From: Edaphochlamys debaryana
Taxonomy: Eukaryota > Chlorophyta > Chlorophyceae > Chlamydomonadales
Direction of reading: 5' to 3'
NCBI GenBank assembly: GCA_016858145.1
Contig: JAEHOE010000186.1
Span: forward strand, 62,001-126,000
DNA: 64,000 nt
The notes under the pieces were generated by a model, which saw only the letters and a list, made by a program, of their open reading frames with translations, made no database searches and was not told where the DNA came from. The first letter of the stretch is position 1. Each line of letters starts with the position of its first letter. Made by a program: the position numbers and the translations under genes. Positions 35,207 to 46,890 of the stretch are shown piece after piece.

Positions 35207-35795
35207 CAGTCGCACGGTCCGACGGCGGAGTGGTGGACCGGTGTCAGCCGCCGTCGCCCCAGGAGGTTTTAGGCTGAGCACTGGGCGCTTGAGCAGCGGG
35301 GTTCCACGTGGTGAGGTGGAGGCAGGATGGCGGATCGGGGTGAGGTGAAAGCCAGGGTTGCGGAGAGCAAGGCTCTGGCAAGACGCCAGACCAAGCCACA
35401 AGCTAGACTCGAGCGATGTCGGGGCCCTGCCCGGGCGTGCGGCTGGCGGCCAGCTGGCTGGATGGGCCGTACGAGGCTGCGGGCAGTTACAGCTTGCAAG
35501 GCTTGCAACAGCAGGCGTGTTCTGTGAGCGAGTACACGAGGAGGGGCTCGCAGGGGGGGGCTCGAAATGTCCCAACGGGTTGGGAGTACGTCCCCTGGGT
35601 GTGCACGGTGGCTGGGGCTTGCGTAGGGCGCTGGAGGATTGAGGACGTGTTACATTGATTCTCGCTTTGCTGTTTGCATTGATTGCAGTTCTGCGGTACG
35701 GCCAGGGGTACGGCAATGTTGCTCGCGCCGATAGGAGCTATGAACTCTTTGTGCCGGGTAACCGCATCACAATGCTTGGAGGGTTAAGGGGCTTG

Positions 35796-35800
35796 TGTAA
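35796..35800 (+). terminator. Candidate TGTAA polyadenylation signal (HDAC)
   Basis: TGTAA about 590 bases after the HDAC stop. Another TGTAA lies near 36046. Motif and position only. Confidence 0.35.
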
Positions 35801-36784
35801 TCTCTCTCTCGTGTGCGGTGGCTATCCTGGTCACCGGATCTCTTGACGTACGCGTACGGCACTGCTGCAGTATAGAGATTTCGTCCAAGCTAGCTCTGAC
35901 ACGTAAGGACCACCTGACCGTCTAAAGCATACATCCGTCTGGTCGAATCAAACGGATCACTACTGCGTGGATCCGTTTACCAGGGCCAGACCAGGCCACC
36001 AAATCAAGAGACGAGCAGACACGCGCAGTACAGCGAGCTCGGCGGTGTAACCCGCGATGCGCTCAGTATCAGGAAAGCTCCAGATTGCTGCGTTCTGGCT
36101 GCCCATCGTTGCACAGCACAGCAACAGGCTGCGCGAGCTCTTATCAATCACACCCACGCATAAATCAAGCATCTCACTCTGCCGCGGTGTCATGCCCCAT
36201 GCGGGCCCCGGGTATCCGACTCAACAGGCGCTTAACGCTGGTGCGGAACCCCATCCTTGCCGCCAACCGGCCAAATGCCCTCCCACAACCCCCACGTGCC
36301 CAGCACGATCGCTCGGCAGCAACGTCCAAGGTTTAATCTGGATGCCTCCTCATGGCTGGTAAGCCCCGACGATGCTCCCAAGCAATGAATCCATGACTCA
36401 ACTCTAGCCCCGTGGCCCTCCCCAGCCCTCCAGCAAATCCAGCCAAACAGACGATGGCCGGCGGGGGCTCAGGCCCCCCACACCCAATCCATGCCCCCGA
36501 CGCCCCGCCGCAACACCGTCCCGTCAGGCCCGACCATCACGAGTTCACGAGACCCGCCTCATGAACCAGGTTGGCTGAAAGGCAGGAGGAGCACTGGCCC
36601 CGGTGGCCCCCTCGAGGTCCCCTTGTCGAGTCTTCTGACAGATAAAACCACTCCCCCCTGCAAACTCCCTCTTACAATTCCTAAAAGCATTCGTCCTCAA
36701 CCTGCCAACGCATCAGCTTCCTTGCCGTTCGAGAGGCGCGGAGAGCAGGATGGGTGCACAAACCACACCCTTCAGCGCCTTAAC

Positions 36785-37050
36785 AAGCGGGGCGCCCCAC
36801 GGAAAACCGAGGGCTGAGCCCGCAGGCCCAAGACCCCAACCCGATCTGCTACGTGACCCATCGTGGGCGCACTATACTGCAACCTGGCTTCAACGCGTTG
36901 ATAGCAGTTTGTCGGGGGACTCGCATCCCTCGGCCTAGACTTGTCCGCCCGGTCTTGCCTACGTTGGCACCGCTCTGTCACCTCCTAGCCACCGCTACCC
37001 GCCACCACCCCCAGCGCCGCCATCCGCCGGGCCAGCTTTTCATTCCGGCC
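36785..37050 (-). repeat. Dispersed repeat family R1, copy 1
   Basis: Shares with 37905-38160 the ordered blocks ATCTGCTACGTGACCCAT, GTGGGCGCACTATA, AACGCGTTGATAGCAGTTTG, TCGGGGGACTCGCA, CCCGGTCTT, ACACCGCTC/GGCACCGCTC, CACCTCCTAGC and ACCGCTACCCGCCACCACCC. Identity is roughly 80 percent by eye over ~200 bases. On the minus strand both copies keep a short frame with PPTNCYQRV.ARL.YSAPT, so they come from one template. Confidence 0.85.
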
Positions 37051-37723
37051 GGCGGGTTCCGGCACAGCGTCGCCTAACGGGTATCCTGCCCGCCGCCTTC
37101 CCGCCCTTCTGGAACGCCAAAAGCCAGAGGACTAGGCATGCACCGACAGAAAGAGGCAACCGAGGCGAGCGCAAACAGACCACCAGTGCGGCCATGACTA
37201 CAAATAAAGGCCTCAAGACGGACCCATGCAACTATTGGTACTGGCCACTTGAAGCCGTGGCCCCACCCTTCGGAGTAAATTGCGCACCAGGCAACGTGCC
37301 GGAGCAGCAGCGAGCGGCCCTGCGTGCGTGTACTGCACGCCTGAGCACGAGGGTCCTCCTGCGCCTGAGGGTTTCTTTCACACAGACATGTTGCGCTTGA
37401 GAGGGCAAATAATACACCATCAGGCCACGTTCCTTTCTACATGCATGCACTTGCACGTGTACCAGAGGTCCAGGCGTTTGCGACAACGCGGTCGCCAGAA
37501 AGTCACACGAATCAAGCAGCAAACGGAAGTTCACAATTAGCGAACAGCGGCCACTGGCATGCCCCCCCACTTTGAACCTCGTAACCTTCGTAACCTCGTC
37601 CCACTTTCCCATTCCCCCCCTTCGAAGCGGCCCCCTTCCTGCTCCCAAGCATGCAGGGAGTAGATGACGCAGCATACCCACGGCACAGCAAGGCCAAACC
37701 CTGCCTGCATGCCGCAGCAGCCG

Positions 37724-37835
37724 ACACGGGGTAATCCCGAGGGGCTTCGCCGTCCGAAGAGCCTAACGGCGGCGGCTCAGCCGAAAAAGGTACGAGCGTG
37801 AGCGATCAACTAAGCACAGCACTCTTTCCTGACCA
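37724..37835. repeat. Dispersed repeat family R2, copy 1
   Basis: ACACGGGGTAATCC, GGGCTTCGCCG, CCGAAGAGCCT, ACGGCGGCGGCTCAGCC and a downstream AACTAAGC...CTTTCCTGAC block match 45760-45893 in the same order. The two copies lie 8 kb apart, one intergenic, one in an intron of kinase A. Confidence 0.85.
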
Positions 37836-37904
37836 CCGCTGACTGCTACCTCAGTATAGAAGGCCGTGCGGCGCAAACTGAACTAGCTCCAGGGCAAAAA
37901 GACA

Positions 37905-38160
37905 AGCGGGCGCCCCCACGGGGGCGGAAAAGGAGGGCTGCGCCCCCCGCCCATCTGCTACGCGACCCATTCCCCGCGGTAACTGTGGGCGCACTATACC
38001 CCAACCTAGCTTTAACGCGTTGATAGCAGTTTGTCGGGGGACTCGCACCCCTCGGCACAGACTTAGCTGCCCGGTCTTATCTACACGGACACCGCTCCGC
38101 CATCCACCTCCTAGCTACCGCTACCCGCCACCACCCTGCGCGCCGCCAGCCGCGCCAGGG
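37905..38160 (-). repeat. Dispersed repeat family R1, copy 2
   Basis: Second copy of R1 about 1.1 kb from copy 1, same orientation. It has an extra ~14 bases (TTCCCCGCGGTAAC) after the ATCTGCTACGCGACCCA block. Confidence 0.85.
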
Positions 38161-38319
38161 CAAAAAGAAAAAAACATGGCACACCGTCGATAGGAAGAAA
38201 GCCTCGAAAGAGTAATAACCAGCCGCCCAGCCATGTGGTGCCACTGCATCAGGTGGCAACCCCCACGCACAATCCACCTCAGAATCGCTTGCACTCCAAT
38301 TCGCAGTGCTCATCGACAA

Positions 38320-38395
38320 GCGGGGCAACCCACCGGGGCGGAGTACGAGGGCTGAGCCCCCCACCCGATCTGCTATGCAACCATTGAACATTTAC
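38320..38395 (-). repeat. Dispersed repeat family R1, truncated copy 3
   Basis: Only the left ~75 bases of R1 are present (CAAGCGGGGC..CCACC..., GAGGGCTGAGCCC, ACCCGATCTGCTATGCAACCAT). Truncation is at the side lost first in partial insertion or in decay. Confidence 0.6.
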
Positions 38396-38761
38396 GCGAG
38401 CGCGGGCGCGTGATCCCCCCCTGTTCCCAACTTATCCATTCGTTGCTCGGGCCATCGCCTCCAGCCTCCGGCCAGCCACAGCCTAGGCTGCGCTTTGTGA
38501 ATCGATTCTGCTGGTCGCCCCACTCGGCCACTCCCTGGTGCACGAACGCCACCCAGCACGCCAGTACACCACTCAGTACCCACAACAAATCCCGTTCCAG
38601 CCTGCATCCCGCACGCCCAACCCACCAGCGCTTCGCACCGACCTACGCTGCCCATCCCTTGCACCCATCACCCTGCTGCTAAGTTCTGTTTGCTGCTGCT
38701 GCAATACTTGACGAGATTATTACTGCGATCAGGCCGCCGCGCACAAGCGGTCCCTGACCTC

Positions 38762-41700
38762 TCATACGCCGCAGCTGGCGTCCAGCAGCGCCTGCAGCCT
38801 CACCACCAGGGAGGCGGCGGAGGGGCGCTGCGAGGGCGCGGCGGACCAGCACTCCTGCGCCAGCTGCTTGAAGTTCAGGGGCGTTTCCGGAGGGAACGGC
38901 GGCCGCAGTCCCTCCTTGGAGACCTTGTCAGGCACCTCGGCAAAGTTCGTATCGGCGTAGGCGGGGTAGGGCGCACGGCCCGTGTACGTCTCCCACCTGT
39001 ACGGCGGGATGCAGGCGAGCACAAGCGGTTCAGTCAGGGGGCTGCAAGCATTTTCAACATCGGGTCCTCACAAGTCTGCAGATCAAGATCTCCAACCTCT
39101 TCACATGGGCTCACATGAGGATGCCAAAGGCGTAGCAGTCGATGCTCGAGTCCACGTGGGCGCCTGGCGGGGAGGGCGGGGAGGGCGGGGAGGGCGGGAT
39201 TTAGGGCAAGTCCCGGAGTGCTGTGTTGGACGGGTCGTCAGGCCCGCATTTGGACATGCGGTTGCGCGGTCATCAGCTCGGGTACTGTGAGGTGTGTAGC
39301 GGAGACCATGCAGCAGATGCGGCTGGCCGGCGGCACACGCACCGTTCACAAAGAGCTCCGGGGCCATATGGGTCACCTATCGGCAAAAACACAAGAGGGT
39401 GTGTCAGAAAACCGTCTTGCTTTGAAATGAGTCACGTGTGTAGATCAGGGCCCCCAAGACGGCTGCAGCCAGCTGGCCCAAAGTGCGATGTGGGACCCAC
39501 CGTGCCAACGGGCTCCTGAGAAGCAGCCTCGGGGGCGCTGCCCTGCCGCTCCGTGGGGTTTGGGATGAGGTTGACGAAGCCTGAGGGGCGGGCAAACGTC
39601 GAGCGGGAGGGCAAGTCAGGGGTGCTGGCACTCTGGCCGAGGGATCGAGCGGCCATTGTGCCGAGGCCGCAGTCGCGCCCAACTGTCTGTACCGCACCCA
39701 CCGAAGTCCGTGAGCTTGGCGGTGAAGCCCCGAGGGTCGGTCGCGGAGGAACGCAGCAGCACGTTGGCGGGCTTGACCTGGCGGAGGCAAGGATCCACAC
39801 AAGGGAGCGGTGGGGTCTACCCGTGTCGGCGGTATAATCGGTAGCTCTGTCCTCCAGCGTCCATCCCCGTGTTCCTCTCTGCCACCAGCAGACCGCCGCA
39901 TTGCACCCTCGACCACTCGCTCTCACCCCGCCCCACACCCGTCCCGCTCACGTCGCAGTGCACCAGGTTCATGGAGTGCAGGTGCCGCAGCGCCAGCGCC
40001 ACCTCCAGCAGCGTCAGGTACACGGCGCGCATGGCGGGGGTGCCCGCGGCGGCAGCGGAGGCCAACGGATGCCGTTGGGTCTTCTGGTTGGCAGGGTTGC
40101 TCGCTGCGGCACGCCGTGCCGCTTTGACGAACATGCCGCTGTCGATGGCATCGGCTAGCGACCCCATGTCACAGTACTCCTGCGTTCGGGAGGGGGCGGA
40201 GGGAGAAGAGGGGGGCAAGGCGCGTGTCAAAACACACCCATGGCCGCTGTCAATGGCGTTGGCTAGCAAGGCTTGCGACCCCATGTCACAGAACTCCTGG
40301 GGGGTTGAGGATTGGGGTTGGGTTGACAGGTCCGTCTTTGGGTCCAACCATGACGTCCTGTCCATGTGTTCAATCTGTACGACTATCACGAGCGGACCCT
40401 GATGACCCCCTGTACCCACCATGATGAGCGCCGTGCAAACAGGCGCTGCGTGGGACAAAGGGAGTGCAAGCGGAGAGGGAGCTGAACGGAAATGTCGGAA
40501 GGCAGGTACCGGCTGGTTGCGTAAACCCACACCCCGCCAATGCGGTGCGCACCCTCAGACTCGGCGCCCTCGGGCACCACCCGCAACCGGGGCCGGAACG
40601 GCTCGGGCTCCTCCACCACCACCCGCGTGCAGTGCGAGTAGACCTGGGTGCGAAAGGGTGGAGGGAGGGTAGTATGGGGCTTCCGCACGCATTGAGGCCA
40701 AAGCGGCTCAGCAAGCGTTCAAGGGGCCCCGATGTGTGATCCTGGAGGAAGCCTCGCTCCCTCGCTCTCTCGCTCCTGCCCACCTGCACGATGTTGGGGT
40801 GGCTGATGCTGGTGAGCACCGCCAGCTCCCGAGCGCCCCGCATCAGCGCCTGCAGCCGCTTGCGCCGGCGCAGGGTCGTGCCGCGCACCGCCGAGGCGCG
40901 CGCCTGCGCCAGCTGCGTCACCGGGGTGGCCTCGCCCGCTGTCGCACCACTCCGCGCGTTGCTCTCCTCGGCAGCGACGGAGCTGGAGGGCAGCGCCTGC
41001 GACTGCCGCTCCGGGCCCTTGTCGGTTTTCTCAGCACCGTCGCCTGTCTCGTCATCGTCCGCCGGCTGGGGAAGGATTGTGAAAGGCATATGGCAGTTCA
41101 AATCCGTCACAACCGTCGGGGCCCCAGGGAGCCAGACTGGTCCTGTAGCAATTCAACTCCGTCGGGCCACAACGTCTAATACTGGATGGCGCCTTGTCGA
41201 GCAACCAAGATTGCATCGACCGGGCTCGCTCATTGCAAGGCTCTGGGCTCAAGGCTGGCAAGCCAAGCCATTGCAGGGCCTTCTTTACCTCGTCTCCCAT
41301 GCCCTCACATGTCATATCATGTCTCTTCCGGCTTTGCACCCAATACCCACCAGGATAACCTTGACAGCCACCGGCATGGCGTGGAGTCTGCCCAGCATAA
41401 CCTGTGGGTGGGTGGCGAGGGGCCAGGCCAGGACCGCACCATGCATCAGTCGGAGTGCGGCAGGGCCCGGGCAGGGTTGGTTCCTGGGCCAGAAAGTCAC
41501 GCCGTTTCCTACGGCGCAAGCTCACCACGGAGCAGGCCCCCTGGCCGATGGGGCGGCTGATGGTGAGGGCGCGGATGTCGTCCTCCGCGTGTACACTGGA
41601 TGGGGGGCAGGGGCGAGAAAGGACAGGGAGTGGGCAGCGCGCATGGTAGGCACTGTGCGCTCAGTGCGTGTAGGCACCCACCTCCCGTGAACGTCGGTTT

Positions 41701-44700
41701 CAGTCCGTGTGCGTGCAAGCGTGGTGGTGAAGGCGGTCACCTGCCGTGAGGACACACATACAAGGATCTTAGTCGCAGTGGCAGATTGATTAACTTCAAA
41801 CCGCAGTCCGCAGTTCACATCGCGGGCGGCGCCCCACATGCCCTCTGAGCACTCTGGACCTCTCCCTGCTTGCGCATGCCCGCTGTGACGGCTGGCCCTC
41901 ATCTCACCAGCGTCGCCATTTGGTGCTGCTGTGCTGCGGCCCCCAGGTCAGTGGTTTCCGTCAGCATGACGAGCGCATCGTGGCCCACGCTCCCATGGCC
42001 ATCCGCGTAGCCTTGACCTGGGTCTGTCGCCAGGATCGCGCCGCTCTGGCTAAACTCCGTCCGGCTCACTTCATAGGTCGTCGCCCGACGGCCATCGTTG
42101 CTGTCGAGGGCGACACGGGAGCCCGGAGCAAAGGTGCTCAGCCTCCGCGGCGGCCGACGGGCCTCCTCGGCGATGGCTGCATCCAGATTGATGCTGCGGC
42201 TGATGGCCAAGTGGTGCGCCGACGCTGCGGAGACAGTCCCGCTGCGGCTGCCGCCGGGCAGGATGAGGCTCTTGGCCGAGGGATGCATCCGAATGCCGAG
42301 CCCCGGGCCAGGGCCGGTGCGGCCGCCACTGCTGTTGCAGCTTTTAGAGGCCCCAACGTCCAAGATGCTGCTGGACATGAGGTGCCGGGCCGGCACCGCG
42401 GATTCGCCCATGGACGTATTGACCGATGGGCCCATGCCACCAGCGCCCGACCCAGCGGCCGCGATTATTATGTCGTCTGGCACGATGATGTGCGGTGAGT
42501 TTGTGGACAACAGCCGCGCGGGTCGCGAGGTCGTGCGCTGCAGCTCGGTGCCCGGAGCCGCATTTGAGGTGGGCGAGAGAGGCATGAGCGGCTGGTAGAC
42601 GTCGACCCCGGCATCAACAATGAATGCGTGGAGGGCCTGCGCGCCACCACTGCCGGCGGCAGCGCTTCCGGCACCACCGCCGCTGGCAATGCCAAGGGCC
42701 CTGCTCGTTGACACGGGCGCCGTGTGGAGGCCCCCTCCCATGGCCTGCCCCGCCAGCACCGCCCACTGGTCTGCCACCGGCCCACAGCTCAGCACGCGGA
42801 TGACACCGGGTGCCAGCACCTGCCATGGGCGGAGCAAAGCACACGGTGTCGGTGGTGAACCGGGCGGTTGACGTGATTGTCTGCATGCCGGCGTCGGGGG
42901 TCGCTTGATGCTTGCCCTCAGATGCGCCAACCCTCCATGCCCTCAGCCCACATCAGCCCACCTTGAGCAGGCCAGCGGCATGGTCACGTGCCGCCAGGAG
43001 CAGGCTCTGAGGTAGCGGCAGGGCGGAGTAGATGTAGACCCCCAGCGCGGGAAGCCTCGCCACCTCAGCGGGCCCTGGTGAGGTGGAGCCGCCCTCCGCA
43101 GCGGCAGTCGACAGGAGAAGAGGCGCTGGTCGGGACAAGGGATGAGGAGATAATGTTAAGGTTGCGCACAGAGCAGTTGGGGGCATGCGCTGTGAGCTCC
43201 GTCAGGGTGCGTCTGAGTAGCCCTGATGGGTCCTCAAGGGGCCGAACCAGCCCGAAACGAGCCGAAAACGAGCCCCACCTGCGGGCGCCGCCCATGCCGC
43301 TGAAATGGCGACGAGGGATGCCAGGCCGCCCGCCCCTCCCGCGCGGCGGACGATAGAGAAGACGTCTTTTGAGGGGCGCTCAAAGTCGTGCAAGAAGGCG
43401 GGCACGTCCGGCACCTGTGGTCACAGCGCAGCGGTCAGTCAGCCAACAAGCTACAGTAGTTTCCCACATCGCTACGGGGGTCCCCAGTGCCCTTCACACG
43501 CTACATGCTTTGAAAGCCACGAAGTGCTGCCAAGCAACTGTGCAGCTCCAAGACACACAATGGCTGCGCCAGCCCGCTCACCATGTGTGAACGCAGCGCC
43601 AGGAGCCCGCTGGACACAGGGGGTGCTGCCCGCACGCTGGCAGAGACCACTTGGCTGGCGCTGTTGCTGTTCAACGTGGTGCCACTGCTCTGGCTGGGGG
43701 GTAGCAGCAGGGGGCTGGGGCCGACCTCGGCGCCCGCCTTGCCCGCCAGCAGCGCCGCCAGCAGGGTGGAGGAGGAGGTGAAGGGGCAGGCCTGGGGCGG
43801 GACAGGGCGGGGGAAACATGAGCCACACAGGTGAAGTCAAGAAACGAAGAAAAGAGGAGGAAACTGCCGGGTGGCAGCTCCGGCACTCCAGGTCAGGGCC
43901 GCCTGACACAGGCAACCCGAGGGAAGGACCAGCTAAACCCGAGACCGGATGCGCTCAGGCCACAGCAGTACACCCAACAAGGCTACGCAGCTCACCTTCC
44001 ACGCCATACGCGGCGGGGCCGTCAGTGAGCCCGCCGCCAGATTTCCTGACGCAAGGTGCCTCAGCGCCGCTGCCTGGCGGTTGGCCAGGATGGGCTCCAG
44101 AGAAATTGACGTCACCATGCCCCCTCCCATGTTGACGGCCGGAGGGGCCCCGGCAGTGACGTGGCTCCCGTGCAGCACGCCGACCTGCGTGCCGCGGCGG
44201 CTGCCAGCAACATTCGCAGCGAGGGAGACCTCGGTAGCCTCGTCGTCCAACACGGGCACCGGGCCGGAAACCCCCGTGGCAAACGGTACCGTGCCGGAGC
44301 GCGGGCCCGGAAGCAGGATGCTGCCGCGGGGGATAGCCTGGGAGGGGCTTTGTGACATCAGGGTCGAGGGAGACGGCGGGCATACGTTGAGCGCACGGAA
44401 GGACTGCACTGGGCGGGTTGGGGCCGTTTGGATTGCTCCGTGCTTCGAGATCGTGCCGAGAGGAGAGGCGCAGACGTTGGGGCTTGGGGGCTGATGCATG
44501 CCGGATCTGGAGGCTGTGCCGTCGGCGGCGGTGCTGTTGCAAACACGGTGGGAGCAACGGAACACAAGTCAGATGGCAATGGGATGGCATTGCAGAGAGC
44601 TTTTGGACATCGGATAGGATCCATGACATCGGCAGTTATGGGCAGTCAAGGGCCGGCGCTTGCAGCGAAAGCATTTCTTCACCTGAACAACACGCCGGAG

Positions 44701-46890
44701 CCGGCCTCCTTGTGCGGCAGCACCGCCAGCCGTACCGTCAGGTCCACGTGCAGCTCAGCCGAGAGCGCCGAGCTCAGGCTGGACGTCAGGGCCGTGGCGA
44801 GCTCGGACAGCGAGGCCGCAGAGGCCACGGCGGAGGAGGCCACAGCGACCTGTGGGGGTGGAAGCGGGTAATCAGCATATCAAAACGTAAATGGGTACCC
44901 GCCCCGACACCCCCGGCGCAGAGCCCACCTGCTCCACCGCCGGCAGCACCGGCCCCAGGCAGCACTCCGCCACGCACGCGCCCAGGGCCTCCAGCGCTCC
45001 GGGGCCGCTGAGGCTGAGGGGCGCCTGCCCCTGGCCGCCGGGGGGGAGCACCAGCAGCATCGCCCCGATCCGCCGAGCGCCGAACACCAGCGGGACCAGG
45101 ACGGCTGCCCCGAGGTCAGAGCCGGGTACAGCCTGGGAAGTACGGGAGGAAAGGGAGGAGAGCAAGAACAAGATGGGTGTCAGCTTCCTCGAAGCTGGAA
45201 AAAGGGCCGAGCCCTAGAATGTCTGGGCAGCGGTATATGCGTGCAGGCACGGTGCAAAGCGCGGGGCCGTGTGGCGCGCTCCGCGCGAAGCTTCGGGGGG
45301 ACAGGGGCCCGAGGATGGACGCGGGGCGAAACACATTTCCACGCCGACTGGCGACAGAGTGTTGCCCGTACTTCCTTCTCGAAGGATCTGAGTTGCAGGA
45401 GGTAAGATAGCAACATCGCGCTCTGTCCGGGCTTGGTCTGCGAGGTTTGACCGAAGTCGGCACCACAGCCATCCTCGCAACAGCCGTGCCCAAACTTGTC
45501 GAAACGACCTCGCTATTAGCTTCAAAATGTTAGATATCTATCTAAACGAATGTACGAATTGCTCTTTGGGCTATGGGTGCGAGCTGGTGCGACTGCCTTG
45601 CCAACATGTTGAGTTCGCGTAGGGTCGATAACTTTCCCTGCTCTTAATTACAAGCGATAGGGATAAGGAAACTAAAGCTTGTGGCATCGCGGGCTAGGCG
45701 TGAATCGCATATTTATGTGTGACACAGGCACACAGGCACGCAGGCACGCAGGCACGCCAACACGGGGTAATCCTGGGGGGCTTCGCCGCCCGAAGAGCCT
45801 GACGGCGGCGGCTCAGCCCAAAACGCGTGGCGTACGGTTGCGACCGTGAAACCCCCTGGAGTGAAACTAAGCCCACTGCTCCTTTCTGACAAGAAGCCCG
45901 AGCATCCCCGGTTCTTCAGGGATCCTGATATCCTGGGATTAAGCGTGTATTATAGTACAGCTTTCAGACACGGCCCGTCCCCGCTCACCCCGTGGATGCA
46001 GTCCAGCACTTGCGCCCAGCAGGGCGGCAGCGGGCCCGCTTGGGGCAGGGCCCTGCCGGCCCAAGTCCGGAACGTGGGGCCGGCGGAGACTGTGCCCCGC
46101 AGCCCCATCGTTGGCGACAGCTGCACCCATTCCGAGATGCGTCGGAGGCAAGTGAGGTGCGATCGCAGTAAATCGAAGCTGTAACACGTGCGTACCTGCA
46201 ACGGAGTCTCGAGCTCCGCGAAGCTGCCCGGGACGTCCCCGGCGGCTAGGCCCAGCAGATGAAGGCCAACCGACACGGTGTGTGAAGCAGGGCCGCCGCA
46301 GGCAACCAAGGTCAGTGCGCTTGTGTCGGCCATGATTCTACGGGTCAGGGTTGAAACCGCGCGTTTCAAGCCTACGTCGCGTTGCCGAGACACAGCGATA
46401 CCAGCCCGCTGAAGCCTTATACCCATCATTGCTGCTTCCAGCGAGGCGGAAACGGCGCACCCGATGAAGTGTGCGGCCACACTTGTGGCGAGAAGCGCTG
46501 CACACTCAGCGAGCCGGTCTGCAGGGGCCTTGCGAGTGACAATGACATCTCCGAGGCGCGGGCGGAGCACGGTTCGCAGCCGCAAAGCCTCCTGTAAGCG
46601 GGAAGCGGGATGTGAAGCCGGCGGGAACAGCGTTTCTTCCCTGGGCAAGAACCGCAACGCATTCTCTTGCAAAGCTTGAGGATTGCAGATATGCCTGAGT
46701 TGCTTTGCCTGTTCCTCACCTGTCCTTCCAGGTCGTGGCCAAACACCGACAGCCCGAGGTCCGCATTGCTAGTGTTGAGCTTTTGATGATTTCCATTTGC
46801 CTTGGAATCAGGCTGACGGCCGGCAACGTCCTTGGGGGCCGGGAGTTCCCTCGGCTGGGGCCGGCGAAAGCAGCTCAGGCAGCCGCTCAT
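38762..46890 (-). CDS. Kinase A: large GAF-like/TKL-type protein kinase
   Basis: Minus exons: 46720-46890, 46196-46663, 45989-46120, 44929-45132, 44683-44849, 43996-44533, 43582-43791, 43279-43414, 42962-43125, 41908-42819, 41682-41740, 41526-41595, 41351-41401, 40784-41065, 40553-40643, 40420-40445, 39952-40179, 39702-39777, 39501-39580, 39343-39376, 39115-39163, 38762-38996. Phases close: 1460 residues. The N-terminus MSGCLSCFRRP could be S-acylated. Exon 44929-45132 (VLVPLVFGARRIGAMLLVLP) resembles the core of a GAF domain, so a sensor role is inferred. A long Ser/Ala/Gly linker follows. The kinase domain has PIGQGACSV (Gly loop), MPVAVKVIL (Lys), ARELAVL (helix C Glu), HCDVKPANVLL (catalytic loop with Cys before Asp, so non-RD), LTDFG, HMAPE, DCYAFGILMWE and CWSAAPSQRPSA. 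It looks catalytically competent and TKL-like. Tandem paralog of kinase B. Confidence 0.88.
39169..39198. repeat. GGCGGGGAGG tandem repeat in a kinase A intron
   Basis: Three to four copies of a 10-base G-rich unit directly after the exon 39115-39163. Kinase B has about two units at the same place (50614-50636). Confidence 0.7.
40242..40296 (-). pseudogene. Duplicated exon relic inside kinase A
   Basis: In the intron 40180-40419 the minus strand encodes EFCDMGSQALLANAIDSG after a good CCCCAG acceptor. This is a copy of the start of the real exon (EYCDMGSLADAIDSG at 40179 downward) with a 9-base insertion. No donor that keeps the frame is visible (the best one would shift by two bases), so it is probably non-functional. 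Kinase B lacks it. Confidence 0.75.
45133..45988 (-). other. Enlarged kinase A intron carrying repeat R2
   Basis: 856 bases against 276 for the homologous kinase B intron (56166-56441). The extra length includes an AT-richer stretch (~45500-45720), a CAGGCACG tandem run (~45725-45755) and R2 copy 2 (45760-45893). This is consistent with insertion after the duplication. Confidence 0.65.
45760..45893. repeat. Dispersed repeat family R2, copy 2
   Basis: Matches 37724-37835 block by block, from ACACGGGGTAATCC to CTTTCTGAC. It lies in an intron of kinase A and is absent from the corresponding intron of kinase B. Confidence 0.85.

Larger units (their letters stand above)
35207..38761. other. Convergent, repeat-rich spacer, HDAC to kinase A
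   Basis: 3.55 kb without a credible gene. It has lower GC than the genic parts. It contains a candidate TGTAA for HDAC (35796-35800), three copies of repeat family R1 between 36785 and 38395, and one copy of family R2 (37724-37835). Peptide-like open frames here are copies of the R1 repeat, not genes. Confidence 0.5.

Noticed and set aside
39869..39895. Possible fifth copy of the intronic GATCCCGCTCAG motif in kinase A
   Set aside because: Only scattered matches, no contiguous core; not distinguishable from chance.
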